This document shows positions 58,640-64,000 of a stretch of DNA of 64,000 nucleotides, one piece after another. Below the pieces are notes generated by a model. It was not told the DNA's origin and ran no database searches. It saw nothing but the letters and a program-made list of their open reading frames with translations. Positions within the stretch are counted from its first letter, which is position 1. Each line of letters opens with the position of its first letter. Both the position numbers and the translations under genes were made by a program. This stretch comes from Bacteroidaceae bacterium. Its GTDB lineage: Bacteria > Bacteroidota > Bacteroidia > Bacteroidales > Bacteroidaceae. The DNA is taken from positions 93,452 through 157,451 of the forward strand of contig JAGCFO010000023.1 in assembly GCA_017650105.1 (NCBI GenBank), given 5' to 3'.

Positions 58640-61300
58640 ATGAAATACACGCGTTTTCTGCTTTGCTTAGTTTTTCTTCTTGCTTGCCTACCCCTTAAAG
58701 CTGTTGGAGACAATGTCACACGCTGTCCCGAGTTCTCTACTGCCGGATTCTTTGCCCTTGAGGGTACTGGGAGGGAGGTCTTTAGCATGAACCCTGCTTG
58801 GCGTTTTATGAAAGGAGATGTGGAAGATGCCTATAGAGCTGATTTCGATGACTCCAGTTGGGACGTGGTGTCACTCCCTCACGGAATCGAATACCTCCCG
58901 ACGGAAGCTAGCGGATGCATCAACTACCAGGGTGTTGTCTGGTACCGTAAGCATTTTTCTCCCGATGCTGCCTGGAAAGGAAAGAAACTGATGTTGCACT
59001 TTGAAGCTATCATGGGCAAGAGCAAGGTGTTTGTCAACGGGAAACTTGTTGCTGAACATTTCGGAGGATATCTTCCAGTTGTAATTGACGTTACTGAAAA
59101 CTTTGTTTTCGGACAAGAGAATGTGATTGCCGTGTGTGCCGATAACAGCAACGACCCCACCTACCCTCCCGGCAAAGCTCAAGAGGTGCTTGACTATACA
59201 TATTTCGGGGGAATCTATCGTGACTGTTGGCTCATTGTGCATAATGGTTTGTATATTACCGATCCGAATAAGGAAGACGAAGTAGCTGGCGGAGGTTTGT
59301 TTGTCTCGTACAGCAATGTATCCAATAAAACGGCAGACATTCTGCTGAAAACACATCTCCGGAACGAAACAAGTCATCCCTTCAAAGGTTACGTCGAGTA
59401 TCTTCTTTTCCGCCCCGATGGCACAAGGATAGCGCGCTCCACGAAGTCATTTAAGGTGGAAGCAAAGAGCGCCCTATCGACTCGGAGTGTCGTCTCGCTG
59501 AAGAATCCTCTTCTTTGGACTCCCCAAAGACCCACGCTCTATAATCTTCACGTGCTCATTAAGGACAACAAGGGAAAAATCGTCGATGGCTTCCGTCAGA
59601 GGCTGGGAGTGCGAAGTATCGAATTCAGAGGCAAGGACGGCTTCTACCTCAACGGCAAGCCCTACGATCATCCTCTCATAGGAGCAAACCGACATCAAGA
59701 CTTCGCTGTCTTGGGAAACGCTGTTCCAAATAGCCTCCATTGGCGCGATGCCTATAAGCTCCGCGATGCCGGGATGGAGGTAATACGCAATGCTCACTGT
59801 CCGCAAGACCCTGCCTTCTTGGATGCCTGCGATGAGTTGGGACTGCTCGTCATCGACAACACTCCCGGTTGGCAGTTTTGGAACAACGACCCCATTTTTG
59901 CCCAACGCGTCTATAGCGACATACGCAATCTGGTACGCCGCGACAGAAATCATGCCTGTCTCTGGCTGTGGGAGCCCATCCTGAATGAGACGCATTACCC
60001 CGCCGACTTTGCCGAAAAAGCCCTCCGCACCGTGAGCGAGGAGTATCCGGGGGCTTATTCTGCAAGCGACATTCATGCCCAGGGGGCTGAAATTTTCCCC
60101 GTTCAATTCACGCATCCCAAAAACACGATGGATGCCAGAGGTAAGCAGAACGACTCTACGAAAACTTACTTCACTCGCGAATGGGGCGACAATGTGGACA
60201 ACTGGAGAACACACAACAGCAACAGTCGCGTGGCACGCAGTTGGGGTGAAGAACCCATGCTTGTCCAAGCCAGGCACTATGCATCTCCCGCATATAGCGC
60301 TACAAGCTACGACGTGCTCTATCGTCAGGAGAGGCAGCATGTGGGAGGCTGTTTGTGGCATTCGTTCGACCATCAGAGAGGATATCACCCAGATCCTTTC
60401 TATGGGGGAGTGATGGATGTATTCAGACAGCCTAAGTACTCTTACTATCTCTTCATGGCTCAGCGTCCTCTCGGGAATCTGATCGATGAAGAAAAGCATG
60501 TGGGAGAAGGTCCGATGGTCTTCATTGCACATGAGATGACACCCTTCTCAGGAAAGGACGTCAACGTATACTCAAACTGCGAGGAGGTACGGTTGACCGT
60601 CAACAAGGGAGGCAAGACATACACCCTTCGCAAAGACAATTTACGTAAAGGAATGCCGTCACCCATCTTCACTTTTGCCGATGCCTATGACTTTATGGAG
60701 GGTAAAGACATCACCTACCACAGAGGTAGCGAGGAAGACGTCTACCTGCTTGCCGAAGGGATTGTCAACGGGAAGGTTGTTGCCACCCATAAGGTGTCAC
60801 CCGCCCGTCGCCCTGAGCAAATCAAATTACAGATTGACAATGAGGGAACTCCTCTTCATGCCGACGGCTCCGACTGCGTAGTTATCGTTGCTTCCGTCTG
60901 CGACAGATATGGTAATGTGAAACGGCTCAACAACGACTTCATCTATTTCGAAATAGAAGGGGAAGGAAGATTACTTGGCGACGCATCCATTATGGCAAAC
61001 CCGGCACCTGTTCGCTGGGGAACGGCACCTGTCATCGTGCAATCTACCACCACTGCCGGAGAGATAAAAGTCCGTGCAAACATCCTCTATAGCGGTTCTC
61101 AGAAGCCCGTCAGCGCCGAAATCACCCTTCAGAGCATCCCCTCGGAGCATACACTCATCTATAGTGCTAAAGAATTGAAGCTGATAAAGAGCAACAGTTC
61201 ATTCCAATCTGCTCGATTCAACAACATCAGCCCCAAAGCCCTCCTTGACGATGCCTCCATAAAGGAAGTAGAAGAGCAACAGAAAGCGTTCGGCGAATAA
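58640..61300 (+). CDS. GH2 beta-galactosidase-type glycoside hydrolase
   Basis: An 886-residue secreted enzyme (signal peptide ending LLACLPLKAVG). Domain order of GH2: sugar-binding jelly roll (FMKGDVEDAYRADFDDSSWDVVSLPHGIEY), Ig-like domain, then TIM barrel with GANRHQDFAVLGNAVP, the acid/base glutamate in WLWEPILNETHYP, and the nucleophile in YFTREWGDNVDNW, followed by C-terminal beta domains. Exact specificity (galactose, arabinose, mannose or glucuronate) is not decided. It begins 19 bp after the GH92 stop and ends 21 bp before the next lipoprotein gene, so the three form an operon. Confidence 0.9.
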   Translation: MKYTRFLLCLVFLLACLPLKAVGDNVTRCPEFSTAGFFALEGTGREVFSMNPAWRFMKGDVEDAYRADFDDSSWDVVSLPHGIEYLPTEASGCINYQGVVWYRKHFSPDAAWKGKKLMLHFEAIMGKSKVFVNGKLVAEHFGGYLPVVIDVTENFVFGQENVIAVCADNSNDPTYPPGKAQEVLDYTYFGGIYRDCWLIVHNGLYITDPNKEDEVAGGGLFVSYSNVSNKTADILLKTHLRNETSHPFKGYVEYLLFRPDGTRIARSTKSFKVEAKSALSTRSVVSLKNPLLWTPQRPTLYNLHVLIKDNKGKIVDGFRQRLGVRSIEFRGKDGFYLNGKPYDHPLIGANRHQDFAVLGNAVPNSLHWRDAYKLRDAGMEVIRNAHCPQDPAFLDACDELGLLVIDNTPGWQFWNNDPIFAQRVYSDIRNLVRRDRNHACLWLWEPILNETHYPADFAEKALRTVSEEYPGAYSASDIHAQGAEIFPVQFTHPKNTMDARGKQNDSTKTYFTREWGDNVDNWRTHNSNSRVARSWGEEPMLVQARHYASPAYSATSYDVLYRQERQHVGGCLWHSFDHQRGYHPDPFYGGVMDVFRQPKYSYYLFMAQRPLGNLIDEEKHVGEGPMVFIAHEMTPFSGKDVNVYSNCEEVRLTVNKGGKTYTLRKDNLRKGMPSPIFTFADAYDFMEGKDITYHRGSEEDVYLLAEGIVNGKVVATHKVSPARRPEQIKLQIDNEGTPLHADGSDCVVIVASVCDRYGNVKRLNNDFIYFEIEGEGRLLGDASIMANPAPVRWGTAPVIVQSTTTAGEIKVRANILYSGSQKPVSAEITLQSIPSEHTLIYSAKELKLIKSNSSFQSARFNNISPKALLDDASIKEVEEQQKAFGE

Positions 61301-61321
61301 CTCAGTAAGTCAACCACCCAC

Positions 61322-61876
61322 ATGAAAAAATTACTATTCCTTGTCCTTCCGACAATACTAACACTTCATTCGTGTTCCATGAAAGAAACCGCTCAACCTG
61401 AAGAAAAAAACTGGGAAGAAATCCTACAGCAAAAACTTCCCTATCTCGGACATCGCAATTGGATTGTTATCGCTGATATGGCCTATCCGCTCCAGTCATC
61501 AGAAGGCATCATAACCCTTTGGGCAAACGAGTCTTACGAGTCAGTGCTGGGCAAAGTGAATGCGATGATTAACGAAGCTCCTCACGTTTTTGCACACGTC
61601 TACTACGACAAGGAACTTTCTTTCATCCCCGAAGAAGACGCGCCGGGAATAACAGCTTTGAGAAGGCAAATGGAAGTTATTTGCGGCAAAGAGGCACAGA
61701 GCATCCCTCACGAAGAGCTTATCTCGCGCTTAGACGAAGCAGGGAAACTATTCAGCGTGGTTCTGATAAAAACACCGACTCTCATCCCTTACACCACCAC
61801 ATTCTTTGAATTAGACTGCAACTATTGGGATGCCACGCGTGCCTCACGGCTTGAAGAGCGCATGAATCAACAATAG
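61322..61876 (+). CDS. RbsD/FucU-like lipoprotein (putative sugar mutarotase)
   Basis: A 184-residue protein with lipoprotein signal (VLPTILTLHSCSMKET). The sequence LPYLGHRNWIVIADMAYPLQ resembles the conserved GH...IVIAD...P block of RbsD/FucU sugar mutarotases, and LIPYTTTFFELDCNYW near the C-terminus resembles their PYAN...L block. RbsD/FucU proteins convert pyranose and furanose forms or anomers of ribose or fucose in the cytoplasm; a lipid-anchored copy next to GH2 and GH92 would act on sugar freed outside. The homology is by eye and moderate. Confidence 0.6.
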   Translation: MKKLLFLVLPTILTLHSCSMKETAQPEEKNWEEILQQKLPYLGHRNWIVIADMAYPLQSSEGIITLWANESYESVLGKVNAMINEAPHVFAHVYYDKELSFIPEEDAPGITALRRQMEVICGKEAQSIPHEELISRLDEAGKLFSVVLIKTPTLIPYTTTFFELDCNYWDATRASRLEERMNQQ

Positions 61877-61894
61877 ATATCAGCAACTTTTCAT

Positions 61895-63784
61895 TTATCG
61901 CCACTCTCCTGTTTCAAAGTTTATTTCAAATTGCTCGCGATAGGTAAAGTCGCACTCCCCGTCCTTAAAACTAATGGGGAAGATGATTGTTTTCGAGCGA
62001 GGCAAATCTGGGTCCATCCATCTGTCGCCCACATATAGGTAAGTAGTCTGCTTCGTACCGTGAATAGTAAGGATGTTAGCAGCCTGTGTATCGTATGCTA
62101 TGCTGTCGCCGATGTTGTGAAGCGGAGTCCAGTCCTTTGTGATGTCGCTGGTACAAGACAGCTTGCACTGATTGGGTTCCCATCCAGTACATGCCGACGA
62201 GAGCATGTAGTACAATCTGTCTACTTTTGCAATTGCGGGAGCTTCGCGTCCCTTATCACGGAAGAGTACCGTACACTCCTCTGCCCGCAAGTAGTCGTCA
62301 GACAGACGGAAAAGCCCCAAATGACGGTTCTCCTCGATGGTTGAGATGAAATAGGCCGTACCGTCCTCATCTTGAAAGAGATTACAATCGCGACTCTTCA
62401 CGCCAAGGGGACGTCCTCCTTCAACAAACTTATAAGGGCCAGTAATGTTATCAGCAACGAAGCATGCTGCCTCCGATGCACGGTAGCCTGGACCCTCCCA
62501 GTGACACCACACGACATACTGTCCCGTTTTGTTACACTTAACTAACTTTGGGCGCTCAATGAAACGGCTCTTTCCCAATTCGGGATGCGTGACGCCGTTT
62601 TCAATAATCTTGCCTTCGAAATGCCAATGCTGCAAGTCGCTCGAGGAGTACATATTTACATCGGGATGCCACGACGAGGCCCTATCCTCACCTATCATGT
62701 ACCACATCCCGTTCTCGTAAAGAAAGCCAGCAGCGTGAGCCTGCACCGAGTGCCCTTCGTCGTCCATCCACAAATGCCCGTTCTTTACGGTTGTCCATCC
62801 GGGGTTATAGGGTTCACCCACAACGAGTTTATCTCCTGAGAGATCCACACGGAAGAAACGCGGATGGCGTATGGTGCGCCCTCGAGCATCAGTAGCATGA
62901 CTGTGAATAGACATCAGCCATTCGCCCTTGAAGGTACGAAACAGCATGCTATGCCCGAAGTTGGGAGGTGTGACGGGTTCAGGCTCCTGCACCCAAGGAC
63001 CGTCCAGTGTACCGCTCTCACTGTAGGCAACGCCTTGCGTATAGTCTCCGTATTTCCAGCTTGTCCAGAGCATACCAAGTTTACCCGTCTGTGTGCGGAA
63101 AGGCCAAGGACCGTCTGTCACCTTATTGGGACCTTCGGAGCCATCGACATATCGCTCTCGGCTCCATGGGGAATCAAAGGCTCGGAAGAGGATGCTGCTT
63201 TTCCCTTTCGTGCCACTCAAGTCATCCTTCAATCGAATCTTCTCTACTGTTCCGTTACCGTTCTGCAGCCATTCGTGGCAGAAAAGCATGTATGGCTTCC
63301 CATCGGTGTCAACCCAAAACGTAGCATCTAGTGTAGGCTTGTTGGCTGGCAGATAAGTCTTGTCCTTCATTGGACGATAAGGTCCTTCAGGGCTATCACT
63401 CACCAGTACGTGGCATGCCCTTCGCTCGATATCGCGCCCATCCACACGGTCAATGATGACTTTTCTGTTGGTAAACGTGGCAAAATAATAGTACTTACCT
63501 TTGTAGGCATGTATCTCAGCAGCCCATATCATCGGACGGGGGCCCATCCAGCTATCTTCGTCGGTTTGTGTCACACGAAAAGGGCCGTCCCAATACTGTA
63601 GATCTTTGCTTTTCCATAGCATGCCTCCTGTGCCTGTCATATAATAGGTCTGTGAAGGTTCGTCCGCCAGCACGAAGGGGTCGCTTAAGAATATGCTGTC
63701 AAGAGGTACATGTGTTCTAATCTGTTGCGCGCTGATGAGGGTGACGCAAGCGAGGGAGATGAGGAGTGCGATGTGTCGTTTCAT
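61895..63784 (-). CDS. GH43-GH43 tandem glycosidase
   Basis: A 629-residue secreted protein (signal peptide MKRHIALLISLACVTLISAQ) with two propeller domains. The N-terminal half (about 28-330) has SDPFVLADEPSQTYYMTGTGG, PTLDATFWVDTDGKPYML and EGPNKVTDGPWPF-type blades. The C-terminal half (about 345-625) begins VQAHAAGFLYENGMWYMIGED and has KSRDCNLFQDEDGTAYFIST and ERPKLVKCNKTGQYVVWCHW, which resemble the exo-beta-1,3-galactanase-like GH43_24/34 group. Possibly acts on arabinogalactan side chains. It is convergent with the lipoprotein gene, 18 bp apart. Confidence 0.82.
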   Translation of the reverse strand: MKRHIALLISLACVTLISAQQIRTHVPLDSIFLSDPFVLADEPSQTYYMTGTGGMLWKSKDLQYWDGPFRVTQTDEDSWMGPRPMIWAAEIHAYKGKYYYFATFTNRKVIIDRVDGRDIERRACHVLVSDSPEGPYRPMKDKTYLPANKPTLDATFWVDTDGKPYMLFCHEWLQNGNGTVEKIRLKDDLSGTKGKSSILFRAFDSPWSRERYVDGSEGPNKVTDGPWPFRTQTGKLGMLWTSWKYGDYTQGVAYSESGTLDGPWVQEPEPVTPPNFGHSMLFRTFKGEWLMSIHSHATDARGRTIRHPRFFRVDLSGDKLVVGEPYNPGWTTVKNGHLWMDDEGHSVQAHAAGFLYENGMWYMIGEDRASSWHPDVNMYSSSDLQHWHFEGKIIENGVTHPELGKSRFIERPKLVKCNKTGQYVVWCHWEGPGYRASEAACFVADNITGPYKFVEGGRPLGVKSRDCNLFQDEDGTAYFISTIEENRHLGLFRLSDDYLRAEECTVLFRDKGREAPAIAKVDRLYYMLSSACTGWEPNQCKLSCTSDITKDWTPLHNIGDSIAYDTQAANILTIHGTKQTTYLYVGDRWMDPDLPRSKTIIFPISFKDGECDFTYREQFEINFETGEWR

Positions 63785-63872
63785 GGTGCGTATGTGTTAT
63801 AATGGTCTTCGTTGAAAAAAAACACCGAAACCAACGCAGGCAGGTGGATTCGGTGTGTTGTTCCTTCTCTTG

Positions 63873-63945
<73 letters not shown>

Positions 63946-64000
63946 TTTCAAACAATGAAGTATTTTACTATAACATATAATAAAAATCAAGCTTGAAAGG

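Noticed and set aside
59474..60532. 352-codon minus-strand open frame
   Set aside because: Antisense shadow of the GH2 gene, with no start context or recognisable motifs.

Overview
The window looks like Bacteroidota chromosome, most probably Prevotellaceae (order Bacteroidales). The evidence is: promoters of the TTTG / TAnnTTTG type about 19-21 bp apart in front of many genes, almost no Shine-Dalgarno sequences, stand-alone TonB C-terminal lipoprotein-like genes, a Prevotella-style C-terminal secretion tail on a large surface protein, and many GH43/GH78/GH92/GH2 enzymes. I see no phage, insertion sequence, integrase or CRISPR array.

Layout. 1-6.7 kb (plus strand): end of a MATE exporter, a DUF3737 beta-helix protein with a PatB/MalY-type C-S lyase, then a glycyl-radical dehydratase closely resembling trans-4-hydroxy-L-proline dehydratase (HypD) with its activase. 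6.8-12.7 kb (minus): a PurF-like enzyme that lacks the glutaminase cysteine, and an apparent operon hpt-adk-obgE-small ORF-flavin-type oxidase-S41 peptidase. 13-20.7 kb: a DUF4831 protein, two GH43 enzymes, small lipoproteins (one broken), a nitroreductase, a TonB-domain protein and an XRE regulator with a 0.8-kb upstream regulatory region. 21.5-28.5 kb: holA, amn, an HsdR-N-like protein, a zinc-ribbon/Nif3 pair, an orphan DNA methyltransferase behind an 84-bp promoter repeat array, and a divergent LytTR regulator/ExbB-like pair. 28.7-42.5 kb: M3 peptidase, a two-domain CE12 esterase, yebC, pheT, dnaB, ispE, glyA, and ADP-forming acyl-CoA synthetase. 42.5-63.8 kb: surface and secreted functions, namely three alpha/beta esterases, a 1245-residue discoidin-type protein, GH78, S9 peptidase, GH92, GH2, an RbsD/FucU-like lipoprotein and a GH43-GH43 fusion. 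A tRNA-Thr(CGT) gene with a mispaired acceptor stem ends the window.

The glycan enzymes (two GH43, CE12, GH78, GH2, GH43 fusion, esterases) together fit breakdown of pectin side chains or arabinogalactan (arabinan, galactan, rhamnose and acetyl groups), and GH92 fits alpha-mannosides. No SusC/SusD pair or hybrid two-component sensor lies in the window, so uptake must be encoded elsewhere.

The most unusual signal is not a gene. Ten intergenic spaces carry arrays of a purine-rich, A-tract unit repeated with an exact 21-bp period and often centred on a TCGCGA palindrome. The units diverge in sequence but keep their spacing, including one 294-bp tract (44211-44504) in which two unrelated unit sequences share the same 21-bp register. 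A separate 84-bp (4 x 21) tandem repeat places four copies of a promoter in front of the orphan methyltransferase, and only the last copy has a consensus -7 box. All functional calls come from reading the translated sequences and recalled family features; no database search was run.
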